DNA of 64,000 nucleotides from Clostridium yunnanense (GCF_016595795.1 NZ_JAENHN010000064.1:62001-126000); one strand, 5' to 3'. Numbered from the stretch's first letter, positions 43,767-52,323 are shown. Numbers and translations are program-made. The notes: generated by a model from the sequence alone, not told the origin.

Positions 43767-44024
43767 ATGGATGCATTAATATTTGGTGCTATAGGTTTAA
43801 TCTTATTGGTTGTTTTAGTTAGATTTTTTTCATGGCCATTAAAAATACTGATGAAGCTGCTTATAAACGGAGTATTAGGAGTTATTTTGCTTCTAATAAC
43901 CAACTATGTTGGACAACAGTTTTTTCATTTCACTATAGGTATAAATGTCATAACTGCATTAATCGCAGGCTTTTTTGGAATACCAGGAGTTATATTTTTA
44001 GTAATATTTAAGTTATTCCTTTAA
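43767..44024 (+). CDS. bofA: BofA-family pro-sigma-K processing inhibitor
   Basis: The 85-residue protein is almost entirely hydrophobic, with two to three membrane helices and the C-terminal GINVITALIAGFFGIPGVIFLVIFKLF that marks BofA. In Bacillus it holds the SpoIVFB protease inactive until the forespore signals. Its presence suggests an endospore former. A terminator follows at once. Confidence 0.93.
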   Translation: MDALIFGAIGLILLVVLVRFFSWPLKILMKLLINGVLGVILLLITNYVGQQFFHFTIGINVITALIAGFFGIPGVIFLVIFKLFL

Positions 44025-44026
44025 AG

Positions 44027-44061
44027 AAAAAAACAGGTGAGGTTAAATACACCTGTTTTTT
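44027..44061. terminator. Terminator of bofA
   Basis: AAAACAGGTG and CACCTGTTTT form a 10-bp stem flanked by A and T runs on both sides. Confidence 0.92.
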
Positions 44062-44065
44062 AGTG

Positions 44066-44131
44066 CATATATATGTGGAGAGGAAGATGCGCAAAAAAAT
44101 CGCCAATGAAAAACACATTAGCGATTTTTTA
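44066..44131. terminator. Second terminator with conserved upstream segment
   Basis: AATCGCCAATG pairs with CATTAGCGATT, flanked by seven A and six T residues. The preceding GGAAGATGCGCAAAAAAATC is nearly the same as the segment before the terminator at 4785 (GGCAGATGCGCAAAAAAATC). No gene lies between bofA and this site. Confidence 0.85.
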
Positions 44132-44350
44132 TTATTAATAGATGGGAGCGGTAATTTCAATATTATAGTTATAGGGATGTATTAAAACTTACTCAGATTC
44201 ATAAAATGTTATATAGAATCTGAAAAAATCTTCTTTATAGAATTATTATATGTGGTAACAATAAAAGTGTTACAGATTAAAAAAAGTTTTTTTGTATTTT
44301 AGTAAAAAGTTTTAAATATACTAGTAAAGGGTTTCGCAGTAAAGGTTTAA

Positions 44351-44447
44351 AGATAAACTAATTTGAATGCAAATCTATTTTCAAAACTACTCTGAGTTCT
44401 AAGAATAGAATTTGAAAATATAAATGTTATTACGAAGTGGTACATCA
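44351..44447 (+). repeat. 97-bp palindromic repeat, copy D
   Basis: It aligns base for base over 97 bp with copy A, with inner arms TATTTTCAAA/TTTGAAAATA and right end TACGAAGTGGTACATCA. The left outer arm (AGATAAACTAATTTG) has drifted from perfect pairing. It lies 44 nt before the ribosome site of the gene at 44505. The rest of the 44132-44490 gap is featureless. Confidence 0.82.
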
Positions 44448-44504
44448 TAAAATCATAATATTGCGAGATATAAATAAAAGAATAAATTTAAGGAGGGAGT
44501 TATA

Positions 44505-45569
44505 ACGGTTAGTATAAAAAGGTTATTTAAGGAAGAATGGAAAGGAATAAGTATAGTAGCAGGTATTATATTCTTGAGCTTATTCTTTTTAACTAATACA
44601 CATCAGATGATATCTTATGTTAGAAAACCTCCAGAACCTGTGGATTGGCTCACTGGTGAAGAGCTTATAAATAGTTTTTTATCACTAGGAATCTTAAAAT
44701 CAATTATTATATATTTGATTTGTGGAATATTAATATCAGTATATTTTAGAGATAAAAAAGAGTACTTTTCTTTTAAAGAAGGAGAAGAAAAAACTAAGAA
44801 GTATTTTGAAAAAAATATGTTTTTTACTATAGCTAGTTTTATGGCTATATTTACTTTATTTATAGTGAAGTTAATATTGTTTGTTGCTGGAAACAGACTG
44901 TTTTCATTATATGGAAAATTGACAGTAGGACAAGTTGTTTTGTTCTTCTTCATATATTTTTCAATGTTGTTGATGATTAATAGTATAATAATGCTTACAA
45001 ACATGTTTTTTGAAGAGAAGGCATTGGCTATGTTAAGTCCACTTTTTCTTATTGAAACAGTTATAGTTGTTTTTGGTATAACTAGCATGTTTATAAGTGA
45101 GAAATTAAGTTGGCTTACTGATTTTTTAAATTTTATAAATTATAGTACTATAGATAAGTTAATTTATAGTTATGTATATGGATATAGAGTTGAGAATTTA
45201 GATATAGGGGCTCAAGTTCTTTATATAGTAGTGACTTTAGCTTTTACGGTTATATTCACTATCTTGTCTTATCTAGCATATAAAAACATAAGTATAAAAG
45301 GTAGTAAAGATTTATATTATTATAAAGGTGCTAGAGCATTTTGGTATGTAATTTTTGCTACTATAACTTGCTATCTTATAGCATTTACCATATCGGCAGT
45401 ATTAGCTCTTTTTCAAAAAGATACTTCTATTGAGAAGGGTAAATATATATTTAACATAGCTTTTATGGTGGCTACGCCGATATTTATAATATTAGAATAT
45501 ACTATATATAAGCTAAGAAGTAAAAAGGTAGCTCTTACAGTAGAAGAAAGTGAAGAGATTACGGTATAA
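44505..45569 (+). CDS. ABC-2-type membrane subunit, apparent ACG start
   Basis: The frame gives 354 residues: a short basic leader (VSIKRLFKEEWKG), a first membrane helix at about 15-33, an extracellular segment, and five more hydrophobic stretches, ending in a charged tail. The first ordinary start, TTG at 44574, lies inside helix 1 and has no ribosome site. AAGGAGGGAG sits 8 nt before an in-frame ACG at 44505, which is therefore the probable start (or a mutated ATG). It is followed by an ATPase and a second permease gene, so it is likely part of that ABC exporter. Confidence 0.8.
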   Translation, partial: TVSIKRLFKEEWKGISIVAGIIFLSLFFLTNTHQMISYVRKPPEPVDWLTGEELINSFLSLGILKSIIIYLICGILISVYFRDKKEYFSFKEGEEKTKKYFEKNMFFTIASFMAIFTLFIVKLILFVAGNRLFSLYGKLTVGQVVLFFFIYFSMLLMINSIIMLTNMFFEEKALAMLSPLFLIETVIVVFGITSMFISEKLSWLTDFLNFINYSTIDKLIYSYVYGYRVENLDIGAQVLYIVVTLAFTVIFTILSYLAYKNISIKGSKDLYYYKGARAFWYVIFATITCYLIAFTISAVLALFQKDTSIEKGKYIFNIAFMVATPIFIILEYTIYKLRSKKVALTVEESEEITV

Positions 45570-45758
45570 AGTTTATTAAATATTTTAAGTGGAAATTAAT
45601 AAGATTGTATAACAATTTTATTGATTTCTTATTTTTTTACTACAAAAGAGGCTATAAAACCTTAATTGGCTTTATAAATTAAGAAAAACTTAAGATAATA
45701 TTAATTTTATTGTTAGAAATTTTTGGTATTATTAAGAATGTTAAAAGGAGGTTGTACT

Positions 45759-46670
45759 ATGAATGTATTAGAAGTAAGAGATGTTAAAAAAACACTAGGT
45801 AAAAGACAAATTATAAAAGGCATTTCTCTTGATGTTGAAGAAGGAGAAATATTTGGATTCCTAGGACCTAATGGAGCAGGAAAAACGACAACTATAAGAA
45901 TGCTTGTTGGACTTATAAAACCTAATGAGGGAAGTATAAAGATAGCAGGATATGATATACAAAAGGATAGAGAAAATGCGTTGGCCAATTTAGGTGCGGT
46001 AGTAGAAAATCCAGAGCTTTATGGTTATCTTTCTGGTAGAGAAAACTTAATGCAGATAGCTAGAATAAGAAAGCTTTCAAAGGTTGATGTTGATGAAATA
46101 ATAGAACTAATAGGTCTTCATGATAGAATAGATGATAAAGTTAAAAAGTATTCACTGGGTATGAAACAAAGATTAGGTCTTGGGGCTGCTCTTTTAGGAA
46201 ACCCAAAGCTTATGATATTGGATGAACCTACTAATGGACTTGACCCTTCAGGAATTCTGGATTTCAGAGAGATAGTGAAAAAAGCAGCAAAGGAAAGAGG
46301 AATGTCGGTATTTGTATCATCTCATATACTTAGTGAGGTTCAACATTTATGCGATAGAGTTGCTTTTATTAATGGAGGAGAAATTAAATCTGTAGAAAGT
46401 GTAAATGAAGAAGGAATGGCTACAGAGAAAGATACTATGGTGGTTTCAACAACAGAAGATGTTAAGGCTTTAGAAGTAATAAAGTTTTTCGATTTTGTTC
46501 ATACTGCAAATTTAACTGATGGACAGATGATAGTTTCTATAAAGAGTGGATATAGTCCAAAACTTGTAGAGGAACTTGTAAAAAACAATGTGGGAATAGT
46601 AGAAATATACAAGCGGCATAAGGGATTGGAACAAAGATATATGGAACTTGTTGAAGGAGGAGTAAGATAA
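45759..46670 (+). CDS. ABC transporter ATPase
   Basis: The protein has 303 residues from the ATG at 45759 with AAAGGAGG upstream. The motifs are Walker A GPNGAGKTTT, signature YSLGMKQRLGLGAAL, Walker B LMILDEPTNGLDP and switch H in SSHILSE. The C-terminal extension resembles that of NatA/BcrA exporters. One nt separates it from the permease gene that follows. Confidence 0.95.
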   Translation: MNVLEVRDVKKTLGKRQIIKGISLDVEEGEIFGFLGPNGAGKTTTIRMLVGLIKPNEGSIKIAGYDIQKDRENALANLGAVVENPELYGYLSGRENLMQIARIRKLSKVDVDEIIELIGLHDRIDDKVKKYSLGMKQRLGLGAALLGNPKLMILDEPTNGLDPSGILDFREIVKKAAKERGMSVFVSSHILSEVQHLCDRVAFINGGEIKSVESVNEEGMATEKDTMVVSTTEDVKALEVIKFFDFVHTANLTDGQMIVSIKSGYSPKLVEELVKNNVGIVEIYKRHKGLEQRYMELVEGGVR

Positions 46671-46671
46671 T

Positions 46672-47898
46672 ATGTTATTTACTTTAACTAAAAATGAATT
46701 GAAAAAAACCTTTAAAAGACCAAAAACATATGTTGTTTCACTTCTATTTGTGGCACTTATTGCTTTGCTTTACATAGGTTTTTATGTAGAGGAAAGAAGA
46801 ATGGTTAAAATGAATTCTCCTCAAGGGAGACTTGAGCAGTATCAACAACAACTGACATCTATGGATCAAGATATAAAAGAGCTGGAATCAAGAAAAAGTA
46901 CAGATGAATCTTTGCAACTTACAATTAAGCAAACAAAAGAAAATAGAGAAGCGCTTCAGAAAAACACTGATAAGCTTCAGGAACAGATAAAGTCAGGAAA
47001 AGTAGTAGATGATTGGAAGGCTCAGGTAGATAGTAAAATTGAAGAGTTAAATAAAAGAAAAAGTAATGAGGCAATCGCTGATAGATACAAAACTGATATT
47101 GATAGTAGCATAGCTGAATTACGTTATTATAAAGATAATAATATTAAACCAATAGATTCATGGACGGTTACTGGATTTTCTTATTTGCAGAAAACACTTC
47201 AGATTTTAGGAACCTTATTCCTAGGGGTTGGAATTGCTGTGTTTATGAGTGATATAGTTTCAGGAGAATGTACTCCTGCGACCTTAAAGTTTTTATTAAT
47301 TCAGCCAGTTTCAAGAGGGAAAGTATTATTGTCAAAGTTTTTATCAGTTGTTATCAGTACTTCAGCATTAATTCTATCAATTGAAGCTATAGCATTTGTT
47401 CTAATTGGGCTATTTAAAGGGTTTGGATATGCATCTGTTCCTACTGTAATTGGAACAAAGTATCAATTTGATATGAGTAAGCTTCAAGATGGAGTACATC
47501 CTCTTATACAGGTTGCTGGATCTGGTTCAAATATACCACTTTGGGACTTTACTTTAAGAACAATAATTCTACAAGTATTATTTATATTAGTGTGTTGCAG
47601 CTTTATATTCTTTATATCTTCAGTAGTAAAAAGCAGTATGATATCTATGGCTATAAGTGCTATATTAACTATACTTATACCAATACTTACACAAGTTCTT
47701 AACCCTATGAAGAAGATAGCACACTTTTTATTTTTAACTTATGGAGATACTAGCAGTGTTTTAAGTGGGTCTCTTGCAATGCAATATAATAATCCTAATT
47801 TAAATATTACCTGGGCAATTGCAGTTATGGTTGTATCATCAATAGTATTTTATGCTATTTCTCATTTTGTGTTCACTAAGAGGGATATATTAATATAA
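46672..47898 (+). CDS. ABC-2 permease with a large coiled-coil insertion
   Basis: The 408-residue protein starts MLFTLTKNELKKTFKRPKT and has one N-terminal helix. A charged, Gln/Lys/Glu-rich region of about 125 residues (40-165) that should form a coiled coil outside the membrane follows, then five helices. SGECTPATLKFLLIQPVSRGKVLLSKFLSV is the coupling region. It partners the ATPase at 45759; the substrate is unknown. Confidence 0.92.
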   Translation: MLFTLTKNELKKTFKRPKTYVVSLLFVALIALLYIGFYVEERRMVKMNSPQGRLEQYQQQLTSMDQDIKELESRKSTDESLQLTIKQTKENREALQKNTDKLQEQIKSGKVVDDWKAQVDSKIEELNKRKSNEAIADRYKTDIDSSIAELRYYKDNNIKPIDSWTVTGFSYLQKTLQILGTLFLGVGIAVFMSDIVSGECTPATLKFLLIQPVSRGKVLLSKFLSVVISTSALILSIEAIAFVLIGLFKGFGYASVPTVIGTKYQFDMSKLQDGVHPLIQVAGSGSNIPLWDFTLRTIILQVLFILVCCSFIFFISSVVKSSMISMAISAILTILIPILTQVLNPMKKIAHFLFLTYGDTSSVLSGSLAMQYNNPNLNITWAIAVMVVSSIVFYAISHFVFTKRDILI

Positions 47899-47931
47899 AT
47901 TCTAATATAAAGTAGTTCATCTTTATATAGG
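47899..47931 (+). repeat. Solo right end of the palindromic repeat
   Basis: Directly after the permease stop codon, AATATAAAGTAGTTCATCTTTATAT resembles the right end of copies A and E (AATATAGAAGTAGTTAATCT in E). No left arm is present. Confidence 0.4.
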
Positions 47932-47983
47932 ATAATTGTAAGTTTGTAAAAGGTAAAATTATATTAAAATGATTATTTAAGTG

Positions 47984-48017
47984 AGTCTCTCCATTAAGCT
48001 TTGGAGAGGCTTTTTTA
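47984..48017 (+). terminator. Terminator of the ABC operon
   Basis: GTCTCTCCA and TGGAGAGGC form a 9-bp stem followed by six T residues. Confidence 0.9.
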
Positions 48018-48044
48018 CTGTGTAAGAAAATATGAAAATTTTAA

Positions 48045-48087
48045 GTTAGCTAAGTCTAGATGTTTCAACGGTTTTAGAAGTTTTTTA
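48045..48087 (+). repeat. 44-bp dispersed repeat, copy 2
   Basis: GTTAGCTAAGTCTAGATGTT and the following TTTTAGAAGTTTTTTAT match the copy at 18320-18363. Again it lies between a terminator and the next gene. Confidence 0.65.
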
Positions 48088-48146
48088 TGACTATTAAATA
48101 TTAAAGTGATATAATATGCTATATAAAATTAGTACGGAGGTTTATT

Positions 48147-48365
48147 ATGCCTATAGGAACAAAGTTTAATTGCGGGTATTGTCCAGATTTTAAAAATGGT
48201 AATTGTGATGGTGAAGATATGAATTGTCTGTGTAGAGAATGCCCTAGGAATTTAGGACAATGTATATGTGTTAAATACTGTAGAGAGACTGAATCCATAT
48301 TGACTTTTGATGAGGAAGTAAGTGAGATTAGGGCAGAAGATCCAAGAAAAATGTATGAGGACTAA
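48147..48365 (+). CDS. Cys-rich miniprotein, probable zinc-binding
   Basis: The encoded protein has 72 residues and nine Cys, most in CxxC or CxC pairs (NCGYCPDF, CLCRECP, CICVKYC), suggesting two small zinc ribbons or an Fe-S site. The C-terminus is acidic. CGGAGG precedes the ATG and a TATAAT lies at 48109. I recognise no named family. It stands alone between the ABC operon and the carboxypeptidase gene. Confidence 0.82.
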   Translation: MPIGTKFNCGYCPDFKNGNCDGEDMNCLCRECPRNLGQCICVKYCRETESILTFDEEVSEIRAEDPRKMYED

Positions 48366-48448
48366 GGGGTATTACATAAATATATAAATAGATATAAATT
48401 TAAATATATAAATATTTAAAAATTTAAGAATTTAAAGGGGCGTATATT

Positions 48449-49954
48449 GTGGATTTAAATGAGAAGCTTAAAGAGGTAAAAGAATATATTAAGACAAAGG
48501 AACTTCTAGAGCAAGCAACTGGGTTAGTGTACTGGGATATGAGAGTTGGTATGCCTAAAAAGGCCGTGGAGCAGAGATCTGAAGTTGTAGGATATCTTTC
48601 TAGTGAAGGATATAAGTTTACTACATCAGATAAAGTTAAAGGGTTTATAGAGTTCTTTGAACCGCATCTAGATGAGCTGAATGTTATAGATAAAGCTATG
48701 ATAGAAGAGATGAAGAGACAATATGATGAAATAAAAAAGATACCTGAAGATAAGTATAAAGAGTATGTAATACTATGCTCAAAGTCAGAAGCTGCGTGGG
48801 AAGAAGCCAAAGAAAAAAATGACTTTAGTATATTTAAACCATATCTAGGAAAGGTCATCGAGTTTCAAAAACAATTTTTAGAGTATACTGGATATACAGG
48901 AACTAAATACGATAGTTTACTAGATAAGTATGAAAGAGGAATAACAGTAAAGAAGCTTGATGAAGTATTTGGAGAACTAAGAGATGCTATAGTAGATTTA
49001 TTGAATAGAATAAAGAATAGTGGAACACAAATAGATGACTCATTCTTTAAAGATAAATTTACTAAAGAAGAACAAGAAGAGTTTGGGTTATTTGTGTTAA
49101 AGAAAATGGGATATGACTTTGATGCAGGAAGACTAGATGAAAGTGTGCATCCTTTTACAATTAATTTTGGAAATAAAGATGTGAGAATAACTACAAACTA
49201 CCACGAAAATGAATTTAGAAGTGCCTTGTTTAGTACTATTCATGAAGGTGGGCATGCTTTATACGAGCAAGATATTCCTGATGAATTGATGGGAACAGGG
49301 TTAGGAACTGGCGTATCCATGGGGATACATGAATCTCAATCAAGGTTTTATGAAAATATTTTAGGAAGAAGCAAGTCATTTTGGAAGTATTTCTTTCCAG
49401 AAGCAAAGAAGAGATTTAATCAGTTAAAAGACGTAAGCTTCGGGGAGTTTTATAAGGCTATAAATATAGTTGAACCTTCACTTATAAGAACAGAGGCAGA
49501 TGAGTTGACTTATAGTCTTCATGTAATTATAAGATATGAAATAGAAAAGTTAATATTTAATGGCGAAGTTGACCTAGAGGAGTTACCTAGTATTTGGAAT
49601 GAAAAATACAAGGAATATCTAGGGGTTGAGCCATCAAATGATGCAGAGGGAATACTGCAAGATATGCACTGGTCTGACGGTTCTTTTGGATATTTTCCTA
49701 GTTATGCATTAGGCAATCTCTATGGTGCCCAAATGCTAAAAAAAATGCTTAGTGATAGTCCAGAAGTTTTTGATGAGGTTGAGAATGGAAATCTTGACAC
49801 TATACATCAATGGCTTAAAGAAAAAGTTCATAAGCATGGAGCAGTATATAAACCTGCGGATCTTATTAAGTTAATTTCTGGTGAAGAATTAAATGCAAAG
49901 TATTTTATAAAATACTTAAATGACAAGTATAAGGAAGTCTATAATTTAAAATAG
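48449..49954 (+). CDS. M32 carboxypeptidase (Taq type)
   Basis: The 501-residue protein has the M32 active site HEGGH beginning at H265, preceded by DVRITTNYHENEF and followed by ESQSRFYENILGR, which carries the third zinc ligand Glu. Length matches the family. The start is a GTG with AAAGGGG 8 nt upstream. It trims amino acids from peptide C-termini in the cytoplasm, which fits a proteolytic lifestyle together with the M4 protease. A terminator follows. Confidence 0.96.
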   Translation: MDLNEKLKEVKEYIKTKELLEQATGLVYWDMRVGMPKKAVEQRSEVVGYLSSEGYKFTTSDKVKGFIEFFEPHLDELNVIDKAMIEEMKRQYDEIKKIPEDKYKEYVILCSKSEAAWEEAKEKNDFSIFKPYLGKVIEFQKQFLEYTGYTGTKYDSLLDKYERGITVKKLDEVFGELRDAIVDLLNRIKNSGTQIDDSFFKDKFTKEEQEEFGLFVLKKMGYDFDAGRLDESVHPFTINFGNKDVRITTNYHENEFRSALFSTIHEGGHALYEQDIPDELMGTGLGTGVSMGIHESQSRFYENILGRSKSFWKYFFPEAKKRFNQLKDVSFGEFYKAINIVEPSLIRTEADELTYSLHVIIRYEIEKLIFNGEVDLEELPSIWNEKYKEYLGVEPSNDAEGILQDMHWSDGSFGYFPSYALGNLYGAQMLKKMLSDSPEVFDEVENGNLDTIHQWLKEKVHKHGAVYKPADLIKLISGEELNAKYFIKYLNDKYKEVYNLK

Positions 49955-49971
49955 AGAATTAGGGATTCCAT

Positions 49972-50008
49972 AAGGTAACTCATTGCAATAAGTGAGTTGC
50001 CTTTTTTC
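49972..50008 (+). terminator. Terminator of the carboxypeptidase gene
   Basis: AAGGTAACTCATT pairs with AAGTGAGTTGCCTT (one G-T pair) followed by six T residues. The 50009-50240 gap holds no other feature I can support. Confidence 0.88.
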
Positions 50009-50240
50009 TTTATAGTAAGGTATACAATTATTGAATTAATATGAGAATTCCGATTGAAATATGTATATTAATATCACACATATAAATTAATGATGATCAG
50101 TAAATTACATTAAGTTAATAGTATTTACAAAATAATAGAATTAGAGGCAAATAAAAGCAAAAAAAATTAAAAATACAGTCACATATTTTCGACAAGATTA
50201 GTATTATATATTAAGTTCATACTCAAATGGAGGTATTAAT

Positions 50241-51050
50241 ATGGCAGAGAATAATAAATATGATTGTGGATGTGCAAAGTCAGAAACTTTGGTTCAAGCA
50301 CATGGTTCTAATAGTTGCGTAAAAGGAATAAAACCACCATTCTTTAGCAGACTTCCTGTAGTTATAGCTGCAAAAGAAGTAGAAATAGGTATTGAATCTT
50401 GTATAAACCTACCTTATGCTGAAAAATATTATGAAATTAAGAGAACAAAAAAGAACTTATTTGTAACTCAGGCTAGAGTAGTAAGCTTAAACGACAAATG
50501 CGGAAAGTTATTCTTACAAGGTTATATTGAAAAAAATATAGAATATGCTACTGCAGATTGTGTAAGCAAAGATAAAGGTGTAATAAATGGTGATATAAGA
50601 CATCATACTGTAAAGGTTCCATTCCATGTTATAACTGATATTGACTTCTTATTAAAACCAATAAATAAGGATAGAACAAGCTTAAGTGAATCTGATCTTT
50701 ATTGTGATGCATCTGAATACGATAGCTGTAACTGCTCTTGTGATGGAGTAAAAGGAAAAGCTTATTGCGAATCAGATTTTAAAGAAGCAACAGTTTACAA
50801 TAGTAGACCTTTCATAAAACTTGATGGATTCAAGATAATCGAATTAGATATGTACAAAGATCCATCTCCATTAGGCTGCGAATATGATGGTTGGGAAGAC
50901 AATAAAGATGGTAAGAAACCAGAACATGAAGAAAGATGTAATTGTACTCCTGAATATGAAGGTACTTTATATTCAAAGATAGTTGAAAAAATGGTGCTTT
51001 TCTTAGACTTAAAGGTACTTCAAGAACAATATGTATTAGTAGAATGCTAA
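50241..51050 (+). CDS. CsxC-like spore-surface protein (DUF3794/SPOCS-related)
   Basis: The encoded protein has 269 residues with 18 Cys. The central part (VVIAAKEVEIGIESCINLP, ARVVSLNDKCGKLFLQGYIEKNIEYAT, VKVPFHVITDI) resembles the SPOCS-type domain of clostridial exosporium protein CsxC. The intervening Cys-rich patch (YDSCNCSCDG) and the C-terminal CNCTPEYEG segment could cross-link the spore coat. There is no signal peptide, as expected for a mother-cell protein. Identification of CsxC is from memory of the family, so treat the name as likely rather than certain. Confidence 0.75.
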   Translation: MAENNKYDCGCAKSETLVQAHGSNSCVKGIKPPFFSRLPVVIAAKEVEIGIESCINLPYAEKYYEIKRTKKNLFVTQARVVSLNDKCGKLFLQGYIEKNIEYATADCVSKDKGVINGDIRHHTVKVPFHVITDIDFLLKPINKDRTSLSESDLYCDASEYDSCNCSCDGVKGKAYCESDFKEATVYNSRPFIKLDGFKIIELDMYKDPSPLGCEYDGWEDNKDGKKPEHEERCNCTPEYEGTLYSKIVEKMVLFLDLKVLQEQYVLVEC

Positions 51051-51135
51051 TAACTTAATGCTTTGAGTGCAAAACTGTATCAGTTTTGCACTCTTAGCTT
51101 ATAATAATATATAACAATTTTTAGGATATGTTACT

Positions 51136-52005
51136 GTGAATGAATATATAAACGAGGATCTATTATTTAAGATATTTTCATCCTTTTTATTAATACATTA
51201 TTATAGTCAAGAGGATGGATTAGAGGACTTTGATGAAATACATAAAGATGAAAAAACAGTATATTTACATAAGAAAGTTATTAATTCAACTGAAGGTGAA
51301 TTATTTGATAGAAGAGATAGTAAATTATATAAATATTACAGCGATAATAATTGTACAAACAATATAAAACCTCGAATAAGTAGTGAAGTTCTTAAGACAA
51401 GAACAATTGAAAATAATATATATAAATTATATAAGTCTAATGGTGTGGAAGACGAGAAATCAATCAGCAATGATAATAAAGAAGTAGTTAAAGTGGCTGA
51501 TGTAGATTTATTAATAGCAATACTAAAGATACCTATATCCATAAATAAGATGGTTAATCTAAAAAATGAGAAGATTTATAAGGTAGAAAATATAAGCTGT
51601 AACATAAAGAAGATATCTGGAAATCTCCTTTTGCTTAATAAGGCTCATGAACAAACTAAGGTAAAGCTGTTTTATGAAGGTGTAATCAGAATACAAGCAA
51701 AAGTAATTTGTGTCGATTATATAAATAAAGGGGTTTTATATTGTAATACAAAAGATTTAGTTTTTTATTGTGATTTTAGTGGAACAATTAATACTTATAT
51801 AGAGACGAGATTTGTAGAAGATATAGATAGTGTGAATATACCTATAAAGATTGATTTAGTAAGCAATGAATTTAGTGTAAGAACTATATTAGAAGAGCCT
51901 GTAGTTATCTTTGATTTAGAGGAAGAGTATTATAAATCACTTGCAGTTATAGGTAATGTAGATTCAGAGATTACACTTTTAAGTAAGAGATATGCAGATA
52001 TTTAG
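51136..52005 (+). CDS. Second SPOCS-like protein, probable spore-surface component
   Basis: The 289-residue protein has few Cys, with a divergent acidic N-terminal half. Its C-terminal half repeats the pattern of the previous protein (LLLLNKAHEQTKVKLFYEGVIRIQ, then VEDIDSVNIPIKIDL). The start is a GTG at 51136 with AGGATAT upstream. It follows the CsxC-like gene by 85 nt and is probably part of the same sporulation unit. Family assignment is by internal similarity and is weak. Confidence 0.65.
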   Translation: MNEYINEDLLFKIFSSFLLIHYYSQEDGLEDFDEIHKDEKTVYLHKKVINSTEGELFDRRDSKLYKYYSDNNCTNNIKPRISSEVLKTRTIENNIYKLYKSNGVEDEKSISNDNKEVVKVADVDLLIAILKIPISINKMVNLKNEKIYKVENISCNIKKISGNLLLLNKAHEQTKVKLFYEGVIRIQAKVICVDYINKGVLYCNTKDLVFYCDFSGTINTYIETRFVEDIDSVNIPIKIDLVSNEFSVRTILEEPVVIFDLEEEYYKSLAVIGNVDSEITLLSKRYADI

Positions 52006-52023
52006 CTTGAATATAATAACGCG

Positions 52024-52056
52024 CCTAAACAAATAATAAAAATATTATTGTTTAGG
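52024..52056 (+). promoter_or_regulatory. Ribosome-site-sequestering hairpin before the 63-residue protein
   Basis: CCTAAACAAATAATA pairs with TATTATTGTTTAGG around a 4-nt loop. The last bases of the right arm are the first bases of the AGGAG ribosome site (52054-52058), and the ATG follows at 52061. No T run follows, so translational control is more likely than termination. Confidence 0.55.
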
Positions 52057-52060
52057 AGTA

Positions 52061-52252
52061 ATGAGTATGGAATATAGCGAGTTAATAGGAATAATAGGAA
52101 CAAATTGCAATGAGCATACGCCCAAAGATGATATATTAATGATGAGCATGAGATTATCATCTGTAAGCTGTGATAATTGTTTACATTATGTGGGAGGCTC
52201 CTGCAATAAGGATTCATTTAAGAGACTTAAGCAAATGGTACAAAGCAATTAA
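52061..52252 (+). CDS. 63-residue Cys-containing protein, unknown
   Basis: The small protein has four Cys, three of them in SCDNCLHYVGGSC, a possible zinc site. A TTAGGAG site 2-5 nt from the ATG and the preceding hairpin support expression. It lies after the spore-surface genes and may belong with them. A terminator follows. Confidence 0.7.
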   Translation: MSMEYSELIGIIGTNCNEHTPKDDILMMSMRLSSVSCDNCLHYVGGSCNKDSFKRLKQMVQSN

Positions 52253-52291
52253 TAGATAGATATAATTGTGTGTATATGTTTTAACTACTTT

Positions 52292-52323
52292 AAAACTTCT
52301 GCTTTTATAGCAGAAGTTTTTAT
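52292..52323 (+). terminator. Intrinsic terminator
   Basis: AAAACTTCTGC and GCAGAAGTTTT form a perfect 11-bp stem with a 7-nt loop and a T-rich tail. From here to 52518 I see only AT-rich DNA, with no T-box or riboswitch. Confidence 0.92.
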
